Source: DATKEJ01 sp963768715
GTDB taxonomy: Bacteria > Bacteroidota > Rhodothermia > Rhodothermales > DATKEJ01
Length of the DNA stretch: 64,000 nucleotides
Direction of reading: 5' to 3'
NCBI GenBank assembly: GCA_963768715.1
Contig: CAVYJC010000007.1
Coordinates: 434,001-498,000, forward strand
The position numbers and the translations under genes are program-made. The notes below the pieces were generated by a model, which had not been told where the DNA came from, made no database searches, and saw nothing but the letters and a program-made list of their open reading frames with translations. Below are positions 10,441-19,700 of the stretch, piece by piece. Each line of letters starts with the position of its first letter. Within the stretch, counting starts at the first letter, position 1.

Positions 10441-10823
10441 GTTCGAACACAATCGGGAAAATCCTTCAGCCAGGAGAGATCCTTTTCCGCCAGGGCGACA
10501 TAGGTGATTGCATGTACGTCATTCAGGAGGGAGAAGCCGAAGTAATCAGGACGGAAGATGGGCATGATGCGCGGGTTGCCATCATGCGGGCGGGCGATCT
10601 CTTCGGAGAGATGGCCATCATTCAGCGAGAGAGGCGATCGGCAACGATCAGAGCCCTGACGGAACTCACGATCCTGACGATCGACAAGCGAACGTTCCTC
10701 CGACGCGTGCAGGAGGATCCGTCGCTGGCGTTTACGGTGCTCCATGTGATGTCTCAGCGTGTACGAGCACTGGATAATGAGCTGGCAAAACTCAGGCGTA
10801 GCACTGTCGAGGGAACGGAATAG
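10437..10823 (+). CDS. Small cyclic-nucleotide-binding domain protein
   Basis: Stand-alone 128-residue cNMP-binding (Crp-like effector) domain with no DNA-binding helix-turn-helix. Seen: LQPGEILFRQGDIGDCMYVI, GDLFGEMAIIQRERRSATIRA (the phosphate-binding cassette with conserved G-E and R) and the hinge helix DPSLAFTVLHVMSQRVRALDNELA. The ATG overlaps the upstream flavoprotein stop by four bases, so it is made together with that enzyme, and the GltD-like gene begins ten bases after its stop. This suggests a regulatory or scaffold subunit for the flanking redox proteins, sensing cAMP or a similar ligand; that role is inference. Confidence 0.88.
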   Translation: MSSNTIGKILQPGEILFRQGDIGDCMYVIQEGEAEVIRTEDGHDARVAIMRAGDLFGEMAIIQRERRSATIRALTELTILTIDKRTFLRRVQEDPSLAFTVLHVMSQRVRALDNELAKLRRSTVEGTE

Positions 10824-10832
10824 GCTGTTGTT

Positions 10833-12533
10833 TTGAAAGACGAATTCACCCCGGACCAATCGGAAGAATCTCCAAGGGAATCGACGAACGGATTGCCGAG
10901 TGGGGAATTCCGCCTGAATCTCATCTGGCCTGCCCAGAACGCGAAGACGGCCCCTTGCGCATCGAACTGCCCCGCAGGCGGTTCCATCAGGGAGTGGATC
11001 GGCCTGGTAGCCCAACGCCACAAACTCGGTTTGACAACATCCGAGGCATACCGGAGGGCCTGGGAGGTGATCGTCGACCGGAATCCCTTCCCTGCAACCA
11101 TGGGGCGAATCTGTCCCCATCCGTGCGAATCGGGCTGCAACCGCATAGAGAAAGATGACGCGGTTGCGGTGAATCAAATGGAGCGCTTTCTCGGCGATTG
11201 GGCCATTAGCGAGCAGCTTGCATTGCCGCGGCTCTCCCGCGCGACGCGAGACGCGTCGGTGGCCGTCATTGGGGCAGGACCGGCCGGACTTTCGTTCGCC
11301 TGCCAGATGGCCCGCCGAGGGTACCGCGTAACCGTCTATGACCGTCATGAAAAGGCGGGCGGCATGCTGCCGCTACGGATGCAGTAATCGCCTGCCACCA
11401 CATATCCTCGACGCCGAGATCCAGCGTATCGTCGATTTGGGCGTCTTCATCGAACTGGGGGTCAACGTCGGTGAGAAACCGGCATTGGATACGCTCGGAA
11501 AGAAACACGATGTCATCTTCGTCGCGATTGGCGCTCAGCTGGGGAAAAAGCTCGGCATCGCCGGCGAAGAAGGTAGCAGCGTACTGACCGGAACGGACTA
11601 TCTCTACAGGGTCAATTCGGGCGAAGACGTCGCACTTGGTGAGCACGTAGCCGTGATCGGCGGAGGAAACACCGCGATAGACGCTGCAAGAACAGCCAGA
11701 CGCCGCGGCGCTGCTGTGACGCTCCTCTACCGTCGGAGCCGACAGGAAATGCCGGCGATCGATGAAGAAGTCATCGACGACATCGAAGAAGGAGTCACGT
11801 TTGAGTTTCTCGCCGCTCGTCGATCGAAATCGGTCAGACCGGGGGTATGGTTTCGTCGGTGGTGGTGCAGCGCATGGAGCTGGGAGAACCCGATGGCAGT
11901 GGACGAAGACGCCCCGTTCCAATTCCCGGCTCGGTCTTCGATCTGTCTGTTCAGACCATTATCTCAGCAGTTTCGCAGTCTGTCGACTGGTCGCACCTGG
12001 ATACGCTTCAGCGAGATGAGGGTGTTATCGTGTACGTGGGCGACCCGATCCGTAGTCCCCTCGTGTTCTCGGGTGGGGATGTTGCAGGTGTTGGCATCGC
12101 CAGCCTTGCAATCGGACAGGGACGAGCGGCCGCCGAGAAGGCACATGCTCAACTTGAGGGTGGCCTGAGCGGAGAGCTGATCCCTGCCGAGATCAGCCGC
12201 TCTCCAAAATTGGCTCTTTACGAGGGTCTTTCACGTGTCGAGATCGATCGCCTGCCCGCATCCATGCGCCTGGAGTCGATCGATGCCCAGATATCTGCCA
12301 CGATATCGGAGGCGGAGTTTCTTAGGGAGACGGCGCGTTGTCTATCGTGCGGATCCTGCTTTGGCTGCCAGCATTGTTGGATGTATTGCAATGCCGGTGC
12401 GTTCATCGAAGCGGAGAGGCAGGCACCGGGGAACTACTACGTGCTTGATCTAAGCGTCTGCGAGGGATGCGGGAAGTGCATCGAAGTGTGCCCGTGCGGC
12501 TTCCTGGGACCAGGGCCGCCACCACAGAGCTGA
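10833..12533 (+). pseudogene. GltD-like NAD(P)H-binding Fe-S flavoprotein, two frameshifts
   Basis: Homologue of the glutamate synthase small subunit that is not next to a large subunit, so it probably serves another electron-transfer partner. It begins with TTG at 10833; no ATG is near. Seen in order: N-terminal cluster cysteines (APCASNCPAG, ICPHPCESGC), FAD motif VAVIGAGPAGLSFACQ, NAD(P) motif VAVIGGGNTAIDAARTARRRG with YRRSRQEMPA, and a C-terminal ferredoxin-like part (CLSCGSCFGCQHCW, CEGCGKCIEVCPCG). The frame shifts by +1 at about 11370 (GGML then RYGCSNRLPPHI) and back near 11815-11825 (FEFLAA then SIEIGQTGGMVSS). The two indels compensate, so the full protein is recoverable; sequence error is a fair explanation. 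It follows the cNMP-domain gene by ten bases. Confidence 0.82.
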
Positions 12534-12715
12534 CTCGCGGGATCCGGCTACTTGAAGTTGATCGCCTCAACGCCCGTCCGCTGATCGGGAACGCCATCAC
12601 GATGCAACTGATGGCTCCGTTCCAGTTTCTTAAAGATGTTCGAGCGTCTCGCCGCTGACGACCAAGGAAACCACGTTCAATTTCTTACGTGTGAATCCTC
12701 AGTCGGCGGACTTGT
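12534..12715. other. Spacer with possible coding tail
   Basis: From 12534 the plus-strand frame reading LTRGIRLLEVDRLNARPLIG runs on to a stop at 12658 with protein-like composition. It could be the true C-terminus of the preceding flavoprotein after a third frameshift, or chance. The remainder, to 12715, separates convergent genes; no strong terminator is visible. Confidence 0.3.
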
Positions 12716-14623
12716 TCAAGGGAGTCTCCCTACCTCGATGCGCGAGGCATGCTCGCCGCCGCGATAGATTCGCTCGGTAGCCTTTTGAAAATCTTCAGGC
12801 GACGCATTGTAGATGTCCGTAAACGTCTGCGGATTGCGATCCACGAGTGGAAACCAGGAACTCTGAATCTGGATCATGATCCTGTGACCCGCCTTGAACG
12901 TGTGAAAGATATCGGGCGTCTTGAAGGCAACGCGAGCGACCTCACCCGGGACGAGCGCTTCCGGTTTCTCGTAGCTGTTCCGAAACTTCGCCCGGAAGAC
13001 CTCTCCTCTGACGAGCATCTGGTATCCCCCCATTGGGACATCCAGATACTTCTCCTCGGTCGCCTGCCACTCGGGCTCACCGTCAGGAAAGACGTCGATC
13101 AGCTTGACGACAAAGTCAGCGTCCGTACCCGTACTCGAAACGAACAGCTCGGGCTGGACAGGCCCGGCGAAGGTGAAATCCTCGGTGAGAGCATCCGACT
13201 CGTACGTCAGAACGTCAGGTCGTTTGGCCGCGAAACGCTGATCCTCCACGATGTACTCCCTCGTCCGATCGATCCGGACTTCCTGCGTGTAGGGCACCGG
13301 ATTGGCCGGATCGCTGGTATACTCGTCGAAGCTTTCGACGTCACCGGCTTTTCCAAAGGCCAGTTTGCCGCCATCCATCAAGTAGATACTGAACGGCTCG
13401 GCCGATTTCGGAGGCCAGGCGTCGAGGCGGTGCCACTCATCAGAACCGGTGCAGTAAGCCAGGACTTCCGGAAGATCGAGCGTACCCTTCCCCTTCAAGT
13501 AATAGTTGAAAAATGGGAGATCCACATTCTCCTCGTAGTAGGTCGAGGTCGCCTGGCCGAATGACACGTCTCCGAGGTGGTCGCCCTTCGATCGCACCCA
13601 GCCTCCGTGAAACCAGGGTCCGAGAACAAGTGTGTTTGGAATGCCCGGATTCTTCTCTTCTATCGATCGATAGACCGCAATTGGACCGTACGGATCCTCG
13701 GCGTCGAAAAATCCTCCCACGTTCATAACAGCTGTGTTGACGTTGTGCATGTGAGGTACGATCGTCCGCCGCTTCCAGAACTTGTCATAAGTCCCATGCT
13801 GCATGAGGGAATCCCAGAAAGCAACTTTGTGGTGGAGGTAGCGATCGTTGGCGTTGGGAAGAGCACCCAGGCTCAGATAGAACTCGTAGGCATTGTCCGT
13901 CCCGAAATCGAAGCGCGGCCCGTAGTGGTCCGTGGGATTCGGACCGGTGCTCTCGAACCACGGAAAGAAGCTGAACGCATCCTGCAGATAGAACGCCCCG
14001 TGGTGGTGAAAATCATCGTCGATGAACCAGTCCGTCACGGCCGCCTGCGGGGAGGCAGCGGCGATGGCCGGGTGGCTGTCGACGATACTCGCCGAGGTGT
14101 AGAATCCAGGGTACGAAATGCCCCAAATGCCGACTTTCCCGTTGTTGGGATGAATGTTTGCCAGAAGCCAATCGACGGTGTCATACATGTCGGAGCTTTC
14201 GTCGACGTCCTGAGGCCCCTTCTTGTCGTCGATGTGCGGCGTGACATTCACGAAAGTGCCTTCGGACATGAATCGTCCGCGTACATCTTCATACACGAAG
14301 ATGTAACCCTCTTCCGCGAACCTTGAGCTTCCGATCGGGCCCAAATCCTTGCGGTACTGGTCAGACTCGTAGGGTCCCGAGCCATAAGGCGATTTCTTGA
14401 TGAGGAACGGGTAGGCCTGCGTCGTATCACGCGGGACGTAGACCGTGGCGAAGAGGTGGGCGCCGTCCCGCATCGGAATTCGAACCTCCTGTTTGGTGTA
14501 GTTAGCCGGGATGTCGAATCCCCGCTCCGTGCCGCCGTCAAGTTTCTGTTGTTGGCATCCGATGACGAGGGAAAGCAGGATCAGTACGGCCGCTCGCGGC
14601 AGCATCGCGAAGAAGTGTTTCAT
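12716..14623 (-). CDS. CocE/NonD-family alpha/beta hydrolase lipoprotein (alpha-amino-acid ester hydrolase-like)
   Basis: Serine hydrolase of the X-Pro dipeptidyl-peptidase/CocE class, closest in look to alpha-amino-acid ester hydrolases and glutaryl-7-ACA acylases. The N-terminus is a lipoprotein signal (LVIGC at residue 23). Nucleophile Ser sits in WGISYPGF near residue 169; the oxyanion region is KKSPYGSGPYE, and DDDFHHHGAF matches the acidic carboxylate-cluster loop of ester hydrolases. A C-terminal jelly-roll follows (FKTPDIFHTFKAGHRIMIQIQSSWFP). The full length of 635 residues fits the family. Probably a periplasmic or surface enzyme acting on small peptides or amino-acid esters. It appears to be transcribed alone, convergent with the flavoprotein module. 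Confidence 0.9.
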   Translation of the reverse strand: MKHFFAMLPRAAVLILLSLVIGCQQQKLDGGTERGFDIPANYTKQEVRIPMRDGAHLFATVYVPRDTTQAYPFLIKKSPYGSGPYESDQYRKDLGPIGSSRFAEEGYIFVYEDVRGRFMSEGTFVNVTPHIDDKKGPQDVDESSDMYDTVDWLLANIHPNNGKVGIWGISYPGFYTSASIVDSHPAIAAASPQAAVTDWFIDDDFHHHGAFYLQDAFSFFPWFESTGPNPTDHYGPRFDFGTDNAYEFYLSLGALPNANDRYLHHKVAFWDSLMQHGTYDKFWKRRTIVPHMHNVNTAVMNVGGFFDAEDPYGPIAVYRSIEEKNPGIPNTLVLGPWFHGGWVRSKGDHLGDVSFGQATSTYYEENVDLPFFNYYLKGKGTLDLPEVLAYCTGSDEWHRLDAWPPKSAEPFSIYLMDGGKLAFGKAGDVESFDEYTSDPANPVPYTQEVRIDRTREYIVEDQRFAAKRPDVLTYESDALTEDFTFAGPVQPELFVSSTGTDADFVVKLIDVFPDGEPEWQATEEKYLDVPMGGYQMLVRGEVFRAKFRNSYEKPEALVPGEVARVAFKTPDIFHTFKAGHRIMIQIQSSWFPLVDRNPQTFTDIYNASPEDFQKATERIYRGGEHASRIEVGRLP

Positions 14624-14812
14624 AATTGCAATAACGGATTCGTTGTCGCCAGAGTAGACTGGCCGTCGACGATATGGGGATTCGCCGCATTATTGCATAA
14701 TCGTACGGAGTCGCGATGGAAGCGTATGTGAGGATTCTTCTGATTTGGAGGAGATGGCGACGCATCCATCCGGTAGACATCACCACGGGGATGCCTCGCC
14801 GCGCGGGAATCG

Positions 14813-16246
14813 TCATCTGAGAATGACGACCGAACGACTCTCGCTGAACGTCTCAGCACTGACGCGAAGCAGGTAGATACCGTTGGGAAGCCCACCCGCC
14901 TCTATCTCGACCCGATGAGCCTTCGCCGCTGTGAACTCCCCATCGTGGACCAAGCGGACCAGACGACCGGTAACGTCAAATAGACCGACCGCAACGTGCT
15001 GATCGCGGCCAACGGTCAGGGTGAACTCGGACGATCCACGGAAAGGATTCGGGTACACTTCTCCCAGCTTGTGCGTGCCAGGCAACTCGACCTCAACTTC
15101 GACGGATGGCGAATATTCGAACGCGCCGTCAAGATCGATCTGCTTCAGTCGATAGAGATACCGCCCCGGCTCCACGTCGGCATGGGCATATTCGTAGGCA
15201 TTGATTGACGTGGAGTTGCCGCTGCCGGGCACGAAATCCACAACTCCCCACTCCGATTCATCCGCATCCACAAAAGCAGTCGACTCTTGGATCTCGAATC
15301 CGGCATTGTTCGTCTCCGAGGCCGTCTCCCAGCGCAACACGACGGTGCTGTTATTCGCAACAGCTGTAAAAGTGGTCAATTCGACCGGCAGCTCAGCCGC
15401 TACCACATCGACGCCAATGGGAAAGTTGGCGCCGGTAATGAAATTGTGGTCGGCGGACGTCCCATCCAGGTTTGCTCGCCCAATCGTGTTGTCGTTCTGA
15501 CTCGTGAAATAGGTATGCGTGCCATTCACCGCAACGTGGCCCGGACGGTCGCCCCCCGTAATGTAGGTCTGACTCGCGCTCGTGCCGTCGAGATTGGCCC
15601 GACCTATCGTCGTGGTGCCGGAGTTCGCCCAGAAAATGTGTGTAGCATTGATATCGATGCCTGCCGGATTGGTGGCTCCGGTAATGAAGCTCTGATTGAC
15701 GGAGGTTCCGTCAAGATTGGCGCGACCGAGCGTCGTCGATCCACCATTCGACCAGTAGATATACGTGTCGTTCACGCGAACGCCGAACGGAAAGTTCGCA
15801 CCGGTTATGAAGGTCGCATTCGGCGAGGTTCCATCCAGATTGGCACGTCCGATCGTACTCGCACCCTGACTCGTCCAGAAAATGTAGGTTGCATTCACCT
15901 CGACGGCAGCCGGTTGATTCAGACCCGTCATGAAGTTAATGTCCGCACCGGTACCATCGAGATTCGCTCGACCGATGGTGTTTCCACCGAGATTAGCCCA
16001 ATAGATGTAGTTGCCGTCCAACGCCAACCCGTACGGTGTCCCTGCTCCAGTAATGAAGCTCTGGTTAGGCGACGTGCCGTCAAGGTTCGCTCGACCGATA
16101 GAGTCCCCGCCCGTGTTCGCCCAGTAGACGAAACCCTGACCGAGCAGCAAAGGCGAGGTCAAGAGGCAGAGCCCAAGCGATAGCACGAGCCTCAACCGAC
16201 ACTGTCGTGTGGGACGCGGCGACCGCTCCATACATCTCGTTGACAT
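14813..16246 (-). CDS. T9SS-secreted YWTD-like six-repeat propeller protein
   Basis: Secreted repeat protein. Six tandem units of about 43 residues each carry the core (T/S)IGRANLDGT followed by (F/Y)ITG and a YIYW/YIFW strand, resembling LDL-receptor YWTD repeats and so probably forming a six-bladed propeller. After the repeats comes a linker typical of Bacteroidota secreted proteins (LPVELTTFTAVANNSTVVLRW) and then a type IX sorting domain (VYPNPFRGSSEFTL ... LPNGIYLLRV). Start chosen at 16246 because GGAAG precedes it and a signal peptide ending LLLGQG follows; an in-frame ATG at 16285 is the alternative. No catalytic residues are evident; a binding or adhesion role is likely. Confidence 0.85.
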   Translation of the reverse strand: MSTRCMERSPRPTRQCRLRLVLSLGLCLLTSPLLLGQGFVYWANTGGDSIGRANLDGTSPNQSFITGAGTPYGLALDGNYIYWANLGGNTIGRANLDGTGADINFMTGLNQPAAVEVNATYIFWTSQGASTIGRANLDGTSPNATFITGANFPFGVRVNDTYIYWSNGGSTTLGRANLDGTSVNQSFITGATNPAGIDINATHIFWANSGTTTIGRANLDGTSASQTYITGGDRPGHVAVNGTHTYFTSQNDNTIGRANLDGTSADHNFITGANFPIGVDVVAAELPVELTTFTAVANNSTVVLRWETASETNNAGFEIQESTAFVDADESEWGVVDFVPGSGNSTSINAYEYAHADVEPGRYLYRLKQIDLDGAFEYSPSVEVEVELPGTHKLGEVYPNPFRGSSEFTLTVGRDQHVAVGLFDVTGRLVRLVHDGEFTAAKAHRVEIEAGGLPNGIYLLRVSAETFSESRSVVILR

Positions 16247-16303
16247 CGTCTTCCGCAAACGGAGATCTTCAGCTGTGTATCGCATCTGGCTAGGTCCGGT
16301 TTT

Positions 16304-16594
16304 TCAACCCGTTTCAGGGTCTGGTTTCAGTGTAAGCGCCCCCTTCCACGTATCGGCTTGGTCAACTTTGAGTCGAACCACTTCCCCATCGATGAGCCAA
16401 ATGACGAGCCCACGAGGCCCGTTGGCGTCCACATGGACAATCTGGTCTGTGGGGATGAGACGTGAGTACCGTCCTCCGAAGTGCCATCCGGTGAGAAGCA
16501 ACTCATTCCCCGACAGCGTAGCTCGGGCCCGAAAAAGCATCGGATCCCGAAACGAGAATCGGGTGCTCAGAACCGGATCGGTGGGTGGATTCAT
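16304..16594 (-). CDS. Small hypothetical protein
   Basis: A 96-residue open frame without signal peptide or membrane segment, between the propeller protein and the hybrid regulator. Its alternating hydrophobic strands (NELLLTGWHFGGRYSRLIP, RGLVIWLIDGEVVRLKVD) suggest a small beta-barrel, perhaps PH-like. No family is recognised. It occupies its own gap, transcribed in the same direction as both neighbours, which supports a real gene; the evidence is otherwise limited to composition. Confidence 0.55.
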   Translation of the reverse strand: MNPPTDPVLSTRFSFRDPMLFRARATLSGNELLLTGWHFGGRYSRLIPTDQIVHVDANGPRGLVIWLIDGEVVRLKVDQADTWKGALTLKPDPETG

Positions 16595-16700
16595 GGAGCG
16601 GTCGGCGCGTATTTGTTTCCGACCGCCAGTCTAGCCTATTCGCGTTGCCTCAGGAGGACATTCTCTGCAATTGACCGGTCATGTCACGATTTCGACACCG

Positions 16701-19700
16701 TTATGTCCCGGATTTGACATGCTCTCCAGGCGGGTGTCCGTAGGCTTTTCGGAAAGCTGATCCAAAATGAGAAGGAGATCGGAATCCCACCTGATAGGCT
16801 ATTTCGGAAATACTCGCCACCTTGTTCGTCAGCATTTTGGCTGCGATCTCGAGGCGACGATTGAGGATCAGATGGGATGGCGCCAGTCCGAATACCGCCT
16901 TTGAGCGACGCGTCAATTGGCGCCTGCTGAGGCCCATCTCGTCGGCAAGGACAGTGACGTTGAACGACGACAGGCTCAGGTTTGAATCCACCGCCGAGAA
17001 GAGTCGCTCTGCAAACTGCCTGTCATCGGAGGACAGAACGATGTCGGTTCCTCCCAGCACCAGTTCCTGGCTGAACTGGTCGCGCATCAATCGGCGAGAG
17101 TCAATGAGATTTCTGGCCTTTGCGCGAAGGGTCGCCCCGTGGAACGGCTTCACTATGTAGTCATCGGCCCCAGCCGCCAGGCCCTCAATCGCAGAATCGT
17201 CATCCGCCTTGGCGGTCAGGAGGACAATGGGAATGTGTCGAAGCCGTGGTTCGGATCGGATCTTCCGGCAAAGGCCGATGCCGTCGAGTCGTGGCATCAT
17301 GACGTCGCTGACCACGAGTTGGGGTTGATGCTGCAACGCCGTTTCGAAACCTTCCTGGCCGTCCGATGCGTGCACAATCCTGAAACCGGGACCCAGCAGG
17401 TCGACGACGAGCGCCCTGACGTCCTCATTGTCGTCCACGACAAGCACGGTCGGACCCGCCGCTGCCTCCTCTTCCTTGTCGATAGCCCATCCGGTACCGA
17501 GTGATCCTTCCTCAGGAAGCAAAATCGGCCGCTCAACTTCCCTGATATCCGCGTCCCTCCCGACAGGGCGCGCCAAGGGAAGCCTCACGATGAACGCAGA
17601 CCCGAACCCCTCCTCGCTTTCGACAAGGAGGACTCCGCCGTGCAGCTCGGTCAGCTCCTTTGCCAGGGCGAGGCCGATCCCGGTGCCAAAAACATCCGTT
17701 CCGACGATCTCGTCGACTTGCTCAAAACGATCGAAAATGCGAGCAAGGGCATTTCGTGGGATTCCGGGGCCGGTATCCTTTACCACGAGTTCGACTCGAT
17801 CCTCTCCTCGCTCCGCCAATGAAATCCAAACCTTTCCTCCGCTCGGAGTGAACTTCAAGGCGTTCGAGATCAGATTGTTTACGATCCCCGTTATCACGTT
17901 GGCATCAAACCGAGCGAGCCGCCCGGCAACTTGAGTTCTAAATCCGAGGCTGACCGCGTTCCTCTCCGCCAGCGGCTGAAAGGATTGAACGAGCTGCTCG
18001 ACCAACGAACTAAAATCGCCCGCTTTCATTTCGATCCGGAACCGGCCCGCATCCAGCTTCGAGAGGTCCAGAAGCTGGTTGATCAGACGCAGCAATCGCC
18101 GTGCATTCGACATGATCAGTCGGTACCGGCGCTCGTCATCCAACGACAGGCCGCCCTTCTCGAGGGCATCGTTGACCGGGCTCATGATGAGAGTAAGCGG
18201 CGTTCGAAACTCGTGACTCACATTCGCGAAGAATCGACTCTTCGCCGCATCGAGCTCAGCCAGGCGACGGGTCTCAGCCTCCGAGTGTTTGAGTCTTTCG
18301 TGCATCAGCAGCCGCCCCACACGACGCCGGTACGCGACCCCGAGCAAACCGAGCACGAGAATCGCGGCCATCAGACGAAACCACAACGTCTCATAATAGA
18401 AGGGTGCGATGCGGACGTTCAACGTCGCGGAGGGACTCCAATCACCACTCCCCACAGCCGCTTGGACATCGAACGAGTAGGTGCCCGGAGCTAGACCCGT
18501 ATAGGTGGCCGATCGCTGAGAACCGGTCGTAACCCAGTCCTCGTCGTATCCATTGAGCCGTGAACGAAACCTGAGTTTATCCGGCGCGCTGAAGTAGATG
18601 CCGGTGAACTCGAAGCTCAGGCGATTGCTTCCGGGCGGCAGGGTCGCGTCGCCGCTGAGTTCGACATTCGAACCGTCGGCGACCAGTCCTTCGACGTACG
18701 CTCGAGCAACTCCTACGCGGTAGCTGAGCGCTTCTCTTGGATCCACGAACGTTAGACCGCGCACCGTTGGAAACCACAACGTTCCATCTCTGGCCTGGAG
18801 CCCTCCCTCGTTGCACTCGGAACTGGGCATCCCGTCTGCGGGTCCATATGTGTCAGGTTCGACGCGCGGGCGGGTGCCTGCGAAAACAGCCTCGAGTTCC
18901 GACCTCCTTACACGGCTGACGCCCCGGTTTGAACTGAACCACACGAATCCGTAGGCATCGTCAAAAATCTCGTGGACCGTATTGTCAGCGAGACCCTCAG
19001 CTGGACCGATGCACCGCACCCGTTCATCCGCTAGGCGGCAAAGGCCTCCGCCGTAGGTACCAAACCATTCCGTACCGTCCATATTCTCATGGACATCCCG
19101 AATCACAAACGGAGGGACCCCATTCGACTGATCAAAACAGGTTGATTGTCCGCCCGTGATCCGGCAGAGGACTCCACGATCTGCAGAAACCCAGAGGTTG
19201 CCTTTTGAATCCTCGTGCAGGTGCCCGGGATGCACGGCGCGATATTGGGGAATGGGAACGATCCCTGAGAGGCGATCTTGATCAAACCGAGCAACGGCGC
19301 CCGGCATACCTAGCCAAAGGCCCCCGGTCGCGCTGCCCTCCAGTGCTGTGATACTCGTTGCGCCGTAGGGGTTGATGTCCTGGCCCACATCGATGCCCTG
19401 AAATCTCTGCCCATCAAATCGGAACAGCCAGGATCCGCTGCGGCTCCAGATGTCTCCGTTCGCGTCCATGGCGATGACCGTTGCAGACTTTCCGGGCAAG
19501 CCGTCTTCGGTCGTGAATTGACGAATCACCCCGTCCCTATAACGAAGGATCCCGGCGTACAGCGAACCCGTCCAAATGGCCCCATCTTTGCTCTGTGCAA
19601 CGCGAAGCACGCTTTCTCCGGCCGGGACTCCTGCGTTGGTAAGACTATGAAACAACGCCGGCTGCAAACGGTGTAGACCGTCGTCACCGCCCGCAATCCA

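Noticed and set aside
10215..11348. 377-codon minus-strand open frame
   Set aside because: Opposite the flavoprotein, cNMP and GltD-like genes, all with strong motifs.
14900..16150. CRISPR-like array
   Set aside because: The periodic DNA is coding for 43-residue protein repeats; no short repeats with unique spacers were seen in the window.
15287..16183. 298-codon plus-strand open frame opposite the propeller protein
   Set aside because: Its repeats simply mirror the propeller repeats on the other strand.
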